Counted from the stretch's first letter, positions 26,591 to 35,663 are shown. The stretch: DNA of 64,000 nucleotides from Embleya sp040605455 (GCF_040605455.1 NZ_JBEXCV010000001.1:62001-126000); one strand, 5' to 3'. Translations and numbers: made by a program. Notes: generated by a model from the letters alone, not told the origin.

Positions 26591-27379
26591 TCACGCGTCG
26601 CGGCGGGTGAAGCGCAGGCCGCCGAGGAGGAGGGCCGCCGCCGTATATCCCGCGAGCAAGGTGATGCCTGGCCAAGGGCCTATGGGGAGTTGGTCGAGGT
26701 TGCGGGTGTAGGTCATGGCCAGGCCGGCAGTCGTGGGTGGGAGCTTTTCGAGGCGGTCGTGCCAGGTGGCGTCGGTGATGGTTTGCACGAGGAGGGGGAG
26801 GATGTAGAGGAGGGTCAGGAGCACGGTGACGGCGCCGGCCGTGTCGCGGACCGTGATGGCGACGCCGAAGGCCAGCAGGGCGATCAGGACCAGGTAGAGG
26901 ACGGTGCCCGCAGCTGCGCGCAGGGTCGGGCCGTCGGTCGGGGACAGGGCGGGGTAGCCGTGCTCGGGGGTGAAGCCGTTGCCGGCCAGGATCGTGCGCC
27001 CCGCCCAGAGCGACCCGAGCACCGCGAGCGTGCTCGTGGCCGCGACCAACGTCACCAGCAGTAGTGCCTTGCCGGTGAGCAGCGTGAGTCGGCGTGGGAA
27101 CGCGGTCAGCGATGTCTGGATCATCCCGGTGCCGTATTCGTTGCCGATCACCGACACCGCGAGCAGGACGACCGCGATCTGGCCGACCCGGACGCCGGTG
27201 AGGCTGTCCTTGGTGGTGTCCTCGAGGCAGCCGGCCGGCGTCGGGCAGTGTGCGGTGTGCATGGTCGCGGTGGTCAGCGCGCCGACCAGCACGGTGGCCA
27301 CGATCAGGCCGAGCAGCAGCCATCCGGTCGAGCGCACCGTGCGCAGTTTGGTCCATTCGGCGTGCGCGGCGTTCTTCAT
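26591..27379 (-). CDS. ABC-2 type transporter permease
   Basis: A 262-residue membrane protein with about six hydrophobic segments, beginning MKNAAHAEWTKLRTVRSTGW, the typical N-terminus of actinomycete ABC-2 permeases. GNEYGTGMIQTSL matches the conserved cytoplasmic loop of the family. ATG 27379 overlaps the previous permease stop (ATGA). Third gene of the leftward ABC exporter operon; it should pair with the larger permease and the ATPase at 28863-29792. Confidence 0.9.
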   Translation of the reverse strand: MKNAAHAEWTKLRTVRSTGWLLLGLIVATVLVGALTTATMHTAHCPTPAGCLEDTTKDSLTGVRVGQIAVVLLAVSVIGNEYGTGMIQTSLTAFPRRLTLLTGKALLLVTLVAATSTLAVLGSLWAGRTILAGNGFTPEHGYPALSPTDGPTLRAAAGTVLYLVLIALLAFGVAITVRDTAGAVTVLLTLLYILPLLVQTITDATWHDRLEKLPPTTAGLAMTYTRNLDQLPIGPWPGITLLAGYTAAALLLGGLRFTRRDA

Positions 27380-28866
27380 GTGTCCCGCCGGTGCAGCAGC
27401 CATCCGGCGACGACCAGGGCCACCGCGGCGTAGCCGCACATCACGCCGAGCCCGGTCCATGGCCCGATCGTGCTGTCGTAGCGGTCGAACGTGCGCTGGA
27501 TGGCGAACCCGGCCGCGGGGGTGAGCCGTTCCAGCCAGGTCGCGGTGGACACCGACAGACCGCCGCCGACGATGCGCGGGATCAGCAGCAGCGCGAGCAC
27601 GATGGCGATCGCGGGGGCGGCTCGGCGCAGGATCGCACCGATCGCCAGCGCGAACATCGCGACCACCGCGAGCAGCGCGGCCGTGCCGATCAGCGCGCGC
27701 AGCACGTTGGGGTCGGAGAGCCCGGCCGGTATGCGGTTCTTCGAGCGTTCCACCGGGCCGGTGACCAGGAACGCGCCGAAGGTGCCGACCAGTCCGGCGA
27801 CGAATGTGGCCGCGCCGATCACGATCGCCTTGGCGGCGAGCACCCGGCCGCGACGGGGCACGGCCGCGAACGTGGTGCGAATCGTGTCCCGGTGGAATTC
27901 GGCGGTGATCGACAACACGCCGAGTGCCACCACTGCGATCAGGCCGATCAGCACGCCGCCGAGCATCGTCTGGGTGCCGTCCTCGCCGAACCGGTCCGGG
28001 CCGATGTCGCCGATGCCGATCACCGTGAACGTGCCGCCGGCCTCGGTGAAGCCCGGCGGTGGGCCGGCGCCGGGGCGATCGAGCGCGGGGCCCGAAGGGC
28101 CGGTCGAGCCGTCCGGTCCGACCCGCTTGTGCCAGGTCCCGGCCGGCTGTTGCGGCTGCGCGGGGGTCAGGCTCACGTGGTCGAAGGTGGCCTTGCCGGT
28201 GGTGTTCTGCCCGGAGATGCCCTCGTTGCCGAACTGCCGCTCGACCTCGACGGCGTCCGGCGAGCCGACGTACAACCCGATCCGGGCGGTCGGCGGGAGC
28301 TTGCCCGGATCGACCCGGCCGACCCGGCGCCACGCGGTGCCGTCACTCGACTCGTACGCGGTGATCGTGTGACCGGCCCGGACCAGCTTGAGCCAGCGCG
28401 GCGCGGGTCCTCCGCCACCCGCCTGGTCGCGGTCGTATCCACTTTGCAGCCGGACCCCGTGGTCGGGGGTGACCACCACGGCCGCGTACGCCGCGCCGGG
28501 CGCGTCGCTCGCCCGGATCATCAGGCCCGCCTTGGCCAGACCGGCGCTGCGCTCCTGCGTGTTCACCCGGGCGACCAGCTCGCCGTCGCCCGTCAACTCG
28601 CGCTCGACGAATTGCCCGCCGTCCACGAAGTGCTCGGCGAGCTTGACCTTGCCGCCCGTACCGCCGCCCGCCACCTCCCGGGTGCCGCCGGAGCCGCCCG
28701 CGATCAGCAGGCCGACCAGCACGGTCAGCACGGCCGCCGAGATCAGCGTGAGCAGCCATCGGCGGACCGATCTGAGCTTGGTCCACTCGGCGAGCAGCAG
28801 TCGACCGAACGTGTCCCGCCCGCCGGTCAGCGGGCTGCGGTACGGCGTGATCGTGGGGGCGCTCAT
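27376..28866 (-). CDS. ABC-2 permease with a large extracytoplasmic ConA-like domain
   Basis: A 496-residue permease. One N-terminal membrane segment (about 36-57, after LLAEWTKLRSVRRW) is followed by some 200 non-membrane residues outside the cell, and then the remaining five or so segments. The inserted part resembles concanavalin-A-like, DUF1349-type beta-sandwich folds: FVERELTGDGELVARV, GLMIRASDAPGAAYAAVVVT and RWLKLVRAGHTITAYESSDG. The ABC-2 loop AEFHRDTIRTTFAAVPRRGR follows. ATG 28866 overlaps the ATPase stop by four bases. The extra domain might bind a glycan or the transported molecule. Confidence 0.85.
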   Translation of the reverse strand: MSAPTITPYRSPLTGGRDTFGRLLLAEWTKLRSVRRWLLTLISAAVLTVLVGLLIAGGSGGTREVAGGGTGGKVKLAEHFVDGGQFVERELTGDGELVARVNTQERSAGLAKAGLMIRASDAPGAAYAAVVVTPDHGVRLQSGYDRDQAGGGGPAPRWLKLVRAGHTITAYESSDGTAWRRVGRVDPGKLPPTARIGLYVGSPDAVEVERQFGNEGISGQNTTGKATFDHVSLTPAQPQQPAGTWHKRVGPDGSTGPSGPALDRPGAGPPPGFTEAGGTFTVIGIGDIGPDRFGEDGTQTMLGGVLIGLIAVVALGVLSITAEFHRDTIRTTFAAVPRRGRVLAAKAIVIGAATFVAGLVGTFGAFLVTGPVERSKNRIPAGLSDPNVLRALIGTAALLAVVAMFALAIGAILRRAAPAIAIVLALLLIPRIVGGGLSVSTATWLERLTPAAGFAIQRTFDRYDSTIGPWTGLGVMCGYAAVALVVAGWLLHRRDT

Positions 28867-29792
28867 GCTCGCTCCTCGACCTCGGCGGCGCGGAAGTCGA
28901 CCGCGTCCCGGGTGAGTTCCATGTATGCCTCCTCCAGCGAGGCACGGTGCTCGGCGATCCCGGAGAACGGCACGCCGTGCTCGGTGAGCAGCCCGATGAT
29001 CCGCTCGGCCGACAAACCGGTGACGGTCAGCGCGTCGCGCTCGGTCGCGGCAACCGTCGCGCCGACCCCGGTCAGCACGGTCATCGCCTCGCGGCGCTGC
29101 GCGGTACGCAGCACGATCCGCCCGCCGGAGGCGACCGCGAGCAGCTCGCCGATACTCGTGTCGGCGATCAGTCGACCGCGACCGATCACCACGAGGTGGT
29201 CGGCGCTGTCCTCCAGTTCGCTCATCAGGTGGCTGGACACCAGCACCGCGCGACCCTCCGCGGCCAGTGAGCGCAGCAGCCCCCGGATCCACATCACCCC
29301 CTCGGGATCGAGGCCGTTGACCGGTTCGTCGAGCATCAGCATCGGCGGGTCGCCGAGCAGTGCGCCGGCGATGCCCAGCCGCTGCCGCATGCCGAGCGAG
29401 AAGCCGCCCGCGGGCCGGCGCGCCGCCGACGTCAGGCCCACGGTCTCCAGCACGTCGTCCACCCGGCGCGCGGGCAGGCCGTTGGAGTGCGCCATCCACA
29501 ACAGGTGGTCGCGGGCCGGGCGGGCCGGATGCAGCGCCGCCGCGTCCAGCAGCGAGCCCAGTTCGCGCAGCGGTGTGCGCAGCGTGTGGTACTGCCGGCC
29601 GCCGACGAGCGCGGAGCCGTCGTCGGGGCGATCCAAGCCGAGGATGATCCGCATGGTCGTGGACTTGCCGGCGCCGTTGGGTCCGACGAAGCCGGTGACC
29701 TGGCCCGGCTCGACGGTGAACGACAGCCCGTCGACGGCGGTATGCGGACCGTAGCGCTTGCGCAGGCCGCGCACTTCGATGGTTGCTTCCAT
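28863..29792 (-). CDS. ABC transporter ATP-binding protein
   Basis: A 309-residue ATPase of the BcrA/DrrA-like export group. Walker A GPNGAGKST at 37-45, signature GFSLGMRQRLGIAGALL, Walker B LMLDEPVNGLDPEG, switch His in VLVSSHLMSE. First gene of the leftward three-gene exporter operon. ATG 29792 is used; a GTG two codons earlier is possible and neither has a clear ribosome site. Divergent from a two-component system, a common arrangement for stress-induced exporters of peptide or lipid-targeting antibiotics. Confidence 0.93.
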   Translation of the reverse strand: MEATIEVRGLRKRYGPHTAVDGLSFTVEPGQVTGFVGPNGAGKSTTMRIILGLDRPDDGSALVGGRQYHTLRTPLRELGSLLDAAALHPARPARDHLLWMAHSNGLPARRVDDVLETVGLTSAARRPAGGFSLGMRQRLGIAGALLGDPPMLMLDEPVNGLDPEGVMWIRGLLRSLAAEGRAVLVSSHLMSELEDSADHLVVIGRGRLIADTSIGELLAVASGGRIVLRTAQRREAMTVLTGVGATVAATERDALTVTGLSAERIIGLLTEHGVPFSGIAEHRASLEEAYMELTRDAVDFRAAEVEERA

Positions 29793-29852
29793 GTCCACGA
29801 GGCTATGAATTCGGCCGGCCCCGGGGCATCACGCGGGCGAGCCAACTTGGCC

Positions 29853-29922
29853 TCCCCGCGTGGGGGGAAGCCCTGGGACGGTCTCCCCGATGCGGGGGAG
29901 ACGGATTCCCCGGCCCGGGGGA
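29853..29922. promoter_or_regulatory. Three 16-bp dyads in the ABC/two-component divergent region
   Basis: TCCCCGCGTGGGGGGA (29853-29868), TCCCCGATGCGGGGGA (29884-29899) and TCCCCGGCCCGGGGGA (29907-29922) share the form TCCCCG-N4-GGGGGA. They lie between the divergent starts at 29792 and 29958. Repeated dyads at such a position look like binding sites of the neighbouring NarL-type response regulator. Confidence 0.6.
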
Positions 29923-29957
29923 AGCCGGCCGCGGGGCCCGACCGAGACAATGGCGCC

Positions 29958-31178
29958 ATGAAGCACAGCGATCCGATCCCGGGCCGCGTCCCCGACCTCG
30001 ATCGGTGGCGCGGCGAGTCGCTGTGGCGCACCCGAGCGGGGCGCGCACAACCCTGGCGAACACAACCCTGGCGAACACAGCCGTGGCGCGCGCAACCGTG
30101 GCGCCGAGAAACCCTGTTGTTCTCCTTCGGCGCGGGGGTGGCGCTCGCCCTGTTCTCGCTGCCGGAGACGGTGGTCCGCACCGCACCGCGCTCCGGCCAG
30201 GCGGCGGGCACGTTGTCGATCGCACTGATCCTGGGTCTGTGCGCGACGGTGCCGTTGGTGTTCGCGCCGCGCCGGCCGGCGACGGTCGCGCTGACGGTGA
30301 CCGCGGCGGCGGTGCCCACCGGCGTGCTCTACCAGGGTGTCCCCGTCGCCGCGTCGATCGCGACGCTCGCCGCGTGGGCTGCGCTGGTGCGGATACGGGT
30401 GCGCGGCGCCCGCACCCGTACCGCCGAGCGGGACGCCTCCCGGCACGCGATCGAGAGCACCCTGCTCGAATTCACCGCACGCGGCGAACGGGCCAGGATC
30501 GCCCGGGAGTTGCACGACGTGGTCGCACACCACATCTCGATGATCTCGGTGCAGGCCGAGACCGCCCGCCTGACCACTGCGGGGATGCCGAAGGAGGGCG
30601 CCGAACGGCTGCTCGCGATCGGCGACACGGCCCGCACCGCGCTGACCGAGATGCGCCGCCTGCTCGGGGTGCTGCGCGAGGACGCCGGCGCCGAGCCGAC
30701 CCGCCGGCCACAACCCGGCCTCCAGCAACTGCTCGATCTGATCGACGAGTCCAGGGACTTCGCCGGCGCGGGCATGCGGCTGATCGTGCACGGGCGGATC
30801 GCCGTGCTCGATCCGGGCGTCGAGCTCGCGGCCTATCGCATCGTCCAGGAGTCGTTGACCAACGCTCGCCGCCACGCACCCGGAGCCGCAGTGGACGTGC
30901 TGCTCGACTACTCCGACGAAGACCTGTTGCTGGTCCGCGTGCGCGACAACGGGCCGGGCCCGCGCACCGGCGCCGGCTCGGGCGGGCACGGCCTGCCGGG
31001 CATGCGCGAGCGCGCCGCGAGCGTGGGCGGCGAGGTGTGCGCCGGGGCGACTCCGATGGGCGGCTTCCTGGTCGAGGCCACGCTCCCGGCCCCCCGACCG
31101 ACGGGCATCGGTGGGCCGGCGGCCACCGGCGGCATACCGGGCGCCGGTGGGCTCACCGGCACCGGGAGCACGGGGTGA
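29958..31178 (+). CDS. Sensor histidine kinase (HisKA_3, NarL-partner type)
   Basis: A 406-residue membrane kinase. An unusual N-terminus carries four copies of QPWR(T/A) at about 31-49. Hydrophobic segments lie at about 51-70, 86-103 and 110-145. The HisKA_3 box is ARIARELHDVVAHHISMISV with phospho-acceptor H186, and the ATP lid is RDNGPGPR followed by GGHGLPGMRERA. Short extracellular loops suggest intramembrane sensing. Its stop overlaps the response regulator start (GTGA). It is divergent from the ABC exporter, which it probably controls. ATG 29958 is chosen since the open frame before it covers the dyad array. Confidence 0.92.
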   Translation: MKHSDPIPGRVPDLDRWRGESLWRTRAGRAQPWRTQPWRTQPWRAQPWRRETLLFSFGAGVALALFSLPETVVRTAPRSGQAAGTLSIALILGLCATVPLVFAPRRPATVALTVTAAAVPTGVLYQGVPVAASIATLAAWAALVRIRVRGARTRTAERDASRHAIESTLLEFTARGERARIARELHDVVAHHISMISVQAETARLTTAGMPKEGAERLLAIGDTARTALTEMRRLLGVLREDAGAEPTRRPQPGLQQLLDLIDESRDFAGAGMRLIVHGRIAVLDPGVELAAYRIVQESLTNARRHAPGAAVDVLLDYSDEDLLLVRVRDNGPGPRTGAGSGGHGLPGMRERAASVGGEVCAGATPMGGFLVEATLPAPRPTGIGGPAATGGIPGAGGLTGTGSTG

Positions 31179-31858
31179 GCGGGCAGGCGACGTTGCGGAT
31201 CGTGGTGGCCGACGACCAGGAGGTGGTCCGGGCCGGTTTCGCCGCACTCCTGGACACCCAACCGGACTTCGTCGTGGTCGGCACCGCCGCGGACGGTGCG
31301 GAGGCGATCGTGCGCTGCCGCGAGCAGCGGCCCGACATCGTGGTGATGGACGTGCGGATGCCGGTCATGGACGGCATCGAGGCGACCCGGCTCATCCGCA
31401 CCGGCGGCACCGACGGCGAGCCGCCCCGAATCCTCATGTTGACCACGTTCGACCTCGACGAGCACGTCTACGACGCGCTGGTCGCGGGTGCCGGCGGGTT
31501 CCTGATCAAGGACGTGACCGCCGAACGCCTCTTCGACGCGGTGCGCGTGGTGGCCGCCGGCGAGGCGCTCCTCGCGCCGAGCGTCACCCGCCGGCTGATC
31601 GGCGAGTTCACCCGTCTGCGACCGCGCCCGGCCCCGGCCGGTCTGGCGGACCTCACCCCCCGGGAGGTCGACGTGCTGCGCCTGGTCGCCGAGGGCCTGT
31701 CGAACGCCGAGATCGCCGCGCGCCTGGTGGTCGGCGAGGAGACGGTCAAGTCGCACGTGAGCCGGGTGTTGCGCCGACTGGGCCTGCGCGACCGGGTCCA
31801 GGCGGTGGTCATCGCGTACGAATCGGGCCTGGTCGTACCGCGCACCGGCAGCCGCTGA
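31175..31858 (+). CDS. NarL/LuxR-family response regulator
   Basis: A 227-residue regulator. Receiver domain: acidic pair DD at 13-14, phospho-Asp D59 in VVMDVRMP, Lys in GFLIKDVTAERL. The LuxR HTH follows: LTPREVDVLRLVAEGLSNAE and ETVKSHVSRVLRRLGLRDR. GTG start is coupled to the kinase by a 4-base overlap. The likely targets are the dyads at 29853-29922, giving control of both this system and the divergent ABC exporter. Confidence 0.95.
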   Translation: MSGQATLRIVVADDQEVVRAGFAALLDTQPDFVVVGTAADGAEAIVRCREQRPDIVVMDVRMPVMDGIEATRLIRTGGTDGEPPRILMLTTFDLDEHVYDALVAGAGGFLIKDVTAERLFDAVRVVAAGEALLAPSVTRRLIGEFTRLRPRPAPAGLADLTPREVDVLRLVAEGLSNAEIAARLVVGEETVKSHVSRVLRRLGLRDRVQAVVIAYESGLVVPRTGSR

Positions 31859-31969
31859 ACCCACCGGCCCCGCGGCGCTCGCGGCCCGCCGCACCCGCGC
31901 GAACCCGGCTCGGGGCGGCGTCGGCGAGTCCGAGTGCGTGTCCGGCGCCCGCCGGGAGATCATCGAAGG

Positions 31970-32566
31970 ATGAATACGACAGTGCACCTCGCCCAGCAGG
32001 CCGAGGCGGACGAATTGCTCGGACGCAGTGCGTTGGCGGCGCTGGTCGGCATGCTCCTGGATCAGCAGATCCCGATGGAATGGGCCTTCGCCGGCCCATA
32101 CACGATCTCCCAACGCCTGGGCCGCACCGACCTGGACGCGCACGAGATCGCCGAGTACGACCCGGACGGATTCGCCGAACTCCTGTCCGGCAAGCCTGCC
32201 GTGCACCGTTATCCCGGGTCGATGGCCAACCGCGTGCAGCAGTTGTGCCGATACCTGGTCGAGCACTACGACGGCGAGGCGGGCGCGGTGTGGGCCGACG
32301 CGGCGACCGGCACGGAGTTGCTCAAGCGTCTCCAGGAGTTGCCTGGCTTCGGGAAGCAGAAGGCACAGATCTTCCTGGCCCTGCTCGGCAAGCAGTACGG
32401 CGTGACCCCGAAGGGTTGGCGCGAGGCGGCCGGCGGCTACGGCGAGGTCGGCTCGTATCGGTCGGTGGCCGACATCACCGGCCCCGAGTCGTTGGCCAAG
32501 GTTCGCGCGTACAAGCAGGAGGCCAAGCGCGCGGCCAAGGCCGCCGAGGCGGCGAAAAACTCCTGA
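31970..32566 (+). CDS. HhH-GPD family protein, putative base-excision repair
   Basis: A 198-residue protein related to helix-hairpin-helix GPD DNA glycosylases. The hairpin is LKRLQELPGFGKQKAQIFLALL, and the N-terminal segment LVGMLLDQQIPMEWAFAGP resembles the start of the glycosylase core. It lacks the Fe-S Cys cluster of endonuclease III, and the catalytic Asp after the hairpin is not obvious. It matches an actinobacterial subfamily annotated only by this domain. The C-terminus is Ala/Lys-rich (AYKQEAKRAAKAAEAAKNS). ATG 31970 follows CGAAGG closely. Confidence 0.85.
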   Translation: MNTTVHLAQQAEADELLGRSALAALVGMLLDQQIPMEWAFAGPYTISQRLGRTDLDAHEIAEYDPDGFAELLSGKPAVHRYPGSMANRVQQLCRYLVEHYDGEAGAVWADAATGTELLKRLQELPGFGKQKAQIFLALLGKQYGVTPKGWREAAGGYGEVGSYRSVADITGPESLAKVRAYKQEAKRAAKAAEAAKNS

Positions 32567-32790
32567 CCGACCCGATGCCGTGGCCGGGCCCTCCACCGCC
32601 TCCCGACCACGACACCGTCCGGGAGGCCACGCACGCAGCCGTCGGCCGCAGCCAAAGCCCGCCACCACTGTCAGTCCCACACCCGACACCAACCCGGGCC
32701 CGGCCCTGAGCCCCGGCCCTGGCCTGCGGCCCCCGGCCCCCGGCCCCCGGACCGTGACGCACCGGCCGCGAGCCCTCGCCCCACCACCGA

Positions 32791-34317
32791 TCACGAACCC
32801 GGCATCGCCCCGGCCGCCCCGGCCACCGTCGAATCCGCCGCCGAGGCCACCGAGGCTCCCAAAGCCGCCGGCGTCCCGGAAGTCCCCGCGGTCCCCGCGG
32901 TCCCGGAGGTCCTCGAAGCCCCGGCAGTCCCCGAAGCCCCAGCCCCCGCGCCCCGCCCCGGCCGCGGCAAGAACAGCGCCGCCGTCGCGGTGAGCAAGGT
33001 CGCCGCGCCCAGGATGTACCAGGCCCGGTCGTACCCGTCGAGCGTGGCCGGCGCACCCACCGCCGCGACGAACACCGCGACGCCGAGCGCCGCGCCGACC
33101 TGACGCAGCATGGTGATCACTCCCGAGCCGGTGGCGAACCGGTCCGGGGTCAGTGCGCCGGTCGCGGTGGCGATCAGCGTGGGCAGAATCAGGCCGACAC
33201 CGATCCCGGTGAGGATCGAGCCGGGCAGCAGGTCGCTCGCGTAGTGCGCGTGCGGTTCGAGCCGGGCGATCCACCACCCCAGACCCGCGCTGAACGAGAG
33301 TCCGCCGACCACGACCAACGGTCCGGGTCCGAAGCGGGCCACGTAGCGGCCGGCCACAATGCTCACGAACGGCACGCACAGCGGTCCGGGCACGGTGCCC
33401 AGCCCGGTGCGCAGCGCGCTCCAGCCCCACACGGTCTGCATCCACATCGTGCCGGAGATCAGCATCCCGGCGAACGCGATCCCGAACAGGATGTTGGCGA
33501 TGCCCGAGACCGCATAGGTGCGGTTGCGCACCAGTGCGCCCTCGACCACCGGGCGCGGATGGCGCCCGTTGCGCAGCAGGAAGCCGGCCACGAACATCAG
33601 GGTGAGCACCCAGACGCCCACCGTACGACCGGACGACCAGCCCCAGTCCGGCGCGCGCACCACACCCAGCGACAGCGCGCCGATCGCCACGGTCAACAAT
33701 GCGGCGCCGAGCAGGTCGGGCAGCGGCCCCCGGTCGGTGGGCGCCGGGTCGGGCAGCCGACGCGCGCCGAGTACCAGCGTGAACACGCCGATCGGCAGGT
33801 TGACCAGGAAGACCCAGCGCCAACCGGGTTCGAGCAGCAGCCCGCCCAGGATCGGACCGAGGGCTGCGGCGAGTCCGCCGATCGCGGCCCACGCACGGAT
33901 CACCGCGCCGCGCCGCTCGGCCGGATAGGAGGTGAGCAGCAGGCCGAGCGACGCGGGCATCAGCAGCGCGGCGCCGACCGCCTGGGCGAGGCGGGCGATC
34001 ACCAGCACCGCGAGCGTGGGCGACGCGGCGCACAGCGCGGAAGCCACGGTGAACACCGCGATTCCGGCCAGAAACGCACGCCGGTGGCCGATCCGGTCGG
34101 ACAGGCGGCCGGCCGGTACCAGGAGCGCGGCGAATACCACGGTGTAGGCGTTGAGCACCCAGGACAGGTCGGCGAGCGAGGCGTCGGACCAGGTCTCGGC
34201 CAGCGACGGCATCGCCACGTTGACGATGAACAGGTCGAGATTGACGAGCACGACGCCCGCGCAGACCAGGACTGCGGCGAGCGCGCGTGGCGGGTGATCC
34301 GGATCGGTGCTGGCCAT
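32791..34317 (-). CDS. MFS drug exporter, DHA2 (14-TM) type
   Basis: A 508-residue permease with about fourteen hydrophobic segments. The first helix has LVNLDLFIVNVAMPSL (DHA2 signature), then WVLNAYTVVFAALLVPAGRL and SDRIGHRR. Motif C-like LGPILGGLLLEPGWRWVFLVNLPIG is present. The C-terminal 50 residues are a low-complexity Gly/Thr/Ala tail with repeated GTAG units. ATG 34317 follows GAGAGG. It is divergent from an HxlR regulator, a common drug- or quinone-responsive pairing. Confidence 0.93.
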   Translation of the reverse strand: MASTDPDHPPRALAAVLVCAGVVLVNLDLFIVNVAMPSLAETWSDASLADLSWVLNAYTVVFAALLVPAGRLSDRIGHRRAFLAGIAVFTVASALCAASPTLAVLVIARLAQAVGAALLMPASLGLLLTSYPAERRGAVIRAWAAIGGLAAALGPILGGLLLEPGWRWVFLVNLPIGVFTLVLGARRLPDPAPTDRGPLPDLLGAALLTVAIGALSLGVVRAPDWGWSSGRTVGVWVLTLMFVAGFLLRNGRHPRPVVEGALVRNRTYAVSGIANILFGIAFAGMLISGTMWMQTVWGWSALRTGLGTVPGPLCVPFVSIVAGRYVARFGPGPLVVVGGLSFSAGLGWWIARLEPHAHYASDLLPGSILTGIGVGLILPTLIATATGALTPDRFATGSGVITMLRQVGAALGVAVFVAAVGAPATLDGYDRAWYILGAATLLTATAALFLPRPGRGAGAGASGTAGASRTSGTAGTAGTSGTPAALGASVASAADSTVAGAAGAMPGS

Positions 34318-34368
34318 GACGGCGCGGCCTCTCGGTCGAGTTCTGTGACGAAACTCAAAGTAGGGCTC

Positions 34369-34391
34369 GTAAGTTCTATAATGCAACTTAC
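34369..34391. promoter_or_regulatory. HxlR operator overlapping a TATAAT box
   Basis: Arms GTAAGTT (34369-34375) and AACTTAC (34385-34391) flank a 9-base spacer containing TATAAT (34377-34382). A wider pair AACTCA (34352-34357) and TGAGTT (34392-34397) encloses it. Binding here would block transcription in both directions between the exporter and regulator. Confidence 0.65.
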
Positions 34392-34429
34392 TGAGTTCCA
34401 TGAAAGGACTCACCCGTTAGGATGACGCC

Positions 34430-34924
34430 ATGCGTCGGAAGAGTTTCCAGGAGATGCCCTGCTCGGTCGCCCAGTTCCTGGAGGTGGCCGGAGAGTGGTG
34501 GACGATGCTGATCGTGCGGGACGCCTTCTTGGGCGTGACCCGCTTCGACGACTTCCACGAGCGGCTGGGCATCTCCCGCAACGTGCTCACCCAGCGGCTG
34601 GAACACCTGATCGAACACGGCGTCCTGGTCCGCGAGGCGTACCAGGACAAGCCGGCACGCTACGACTACCGACTGACCGACAAAGGCCGCACGCTGTGGC
34701 CGGTCCTCAACGCGATGCGTCAGTGGGGCGACCAGTGGGCCGCGCCGGACGGGCCGCCGCTGATCGTCACGCACGCCAACTGCGGCCAACCCTCCACGGC
34801 CGTACACGTCTGCTCACACTGCGGGGAACCGCTGACCTCGCACGACCTGCGCGCCTCGGCCGGCCCCGGCGCCCGGGGCAGCCTCCTCGACGGCCTGCCC
34901 CGCCGAGCCACGCCCAGCGCCTGA
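34430..34924 (+). CDS. HxlR-family transcriptional regulator
   Basis: A 164-residue winged-helix regulator. CSVAQFLEVAGEWWTMLIVRDAFLG and FDDFHERLGISRNVLTQRLEHL are the family hallmarks, and VREAYQDKPARYDYRLTDKGRTLWPVL is the wing. The N-terminal Cys (residue 11) is the redox- or electrophile-sensing Cys in several HxlR proteins. The C-terminal part has a CxxC-like pair (VHVCSHCGEPL). Divergent from the DHA2 exporter, which it presumably represses. Confidence 0.93.
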   Translation: MRRKSFQEMPCSVAQFLEVAGEWWTMLIVRDAFLGVTRFDDFHERLGISRNVLTQRLEHLIEHGVLVREAYQDKPARYDYRLTDKGRTLWPVLNAMRQWGDQWAAPDGPPLIVTHANCGQPSTAVHVCSHCGEPLTSHDLRASAGPGARGSLLDGLPRRATPSA

Positions 34925-35131
34925 AGCGACACCCGGCACCCGAAGCAGCACCCGCACCCGAGCGACGGCCGAAGCGGTGCCCGGCACCCGAGCGACGCCC
35001 GCCGGCCGAAGTGATGCCCGGCACCCGAAAGCCGGCGGACCACAAGCCGCCCCACACCCGAGAAGCCGACGCCGGCAAGCGCCGGCCGAGCGATCACAGC
35101 CCGGCCGGCATTCAAGCCGAATACCCGAAGG

Positions 35132-35389
35132 TCAGAGCTCCGGCGGAGCCGGCGGCGCCGCCGGCAAAACGGTGAACCCGAGCTTCGTCAGCGCCCGCGA
35201 GACCTCCGCCGCGCTGAAATCACGCGGAAGTTGTCCCGTGATCACCGATCCCACCTGCTTGACCGGATAGGTACGGCGCCCGATACGGACCGATTCGCCG
35301 GTGATCGGGTCGGGCTTGACCCCGCTCATCGCACGCTCCACCTCGTTCATCTGCAGGTGGAAGGACTGGCCAGCGATCGTGCAGCGCAT
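35132..35389 (-). CDS. Small hypothetical protein
   Basis: An 85-residue protein of unknown function. It is basic, with a central segment GESVRIGRRTYPVKQVGSVI and a helical stretch SAAEVSRALTKLGF, and ends in a Pro/Ala tail. No membrane segment or signal peptide. It is divergent from the large XRE regulator at 35664-37091, so it may be the controlled partner, but nothing in the protein states a role. Start ATG 35389 rests on frame alone. Confidence 0.6.
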   Translation of the reverse strand: MRCTIAGQSFHLQMNEVERAMSGVKPDPITGESVRIGRRTYPVKQVGSVITGQLPRDFSAAEVSRALTKLGFTVLPAAPPAPPEL

Positions 35390-35663
35390 ATTGCCTCAGC
35401 AAAGGAAGGGGTGAGTGCTACCGGTGTGGCAAGTCTTGCGCAGTCCCGGCCGCAAGCACAGTCCACGACCGCCGTCCGAGGGCCGGCCGGGTAATACGGG
35501 GTGATATGTCACATCGTGTCGGGTCGGGTTCCAGCCTCGTACACCCATCCGGCAAAAGCGGAATGACTCGTTCCACCGCAGACAACCCCTACCGTCGTCT
35601 GTCACCCTGCTCCGGGCAGTGACCAACCGTCGACCATCCGGAGTTACCTCGGGGAGGACGAAC

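Noticed and set aside
26591..29798. Mobile element near the kinase relic and ABC genes
   Set aside because: No transposase, terminal inverted repeats or target duplications were seen.
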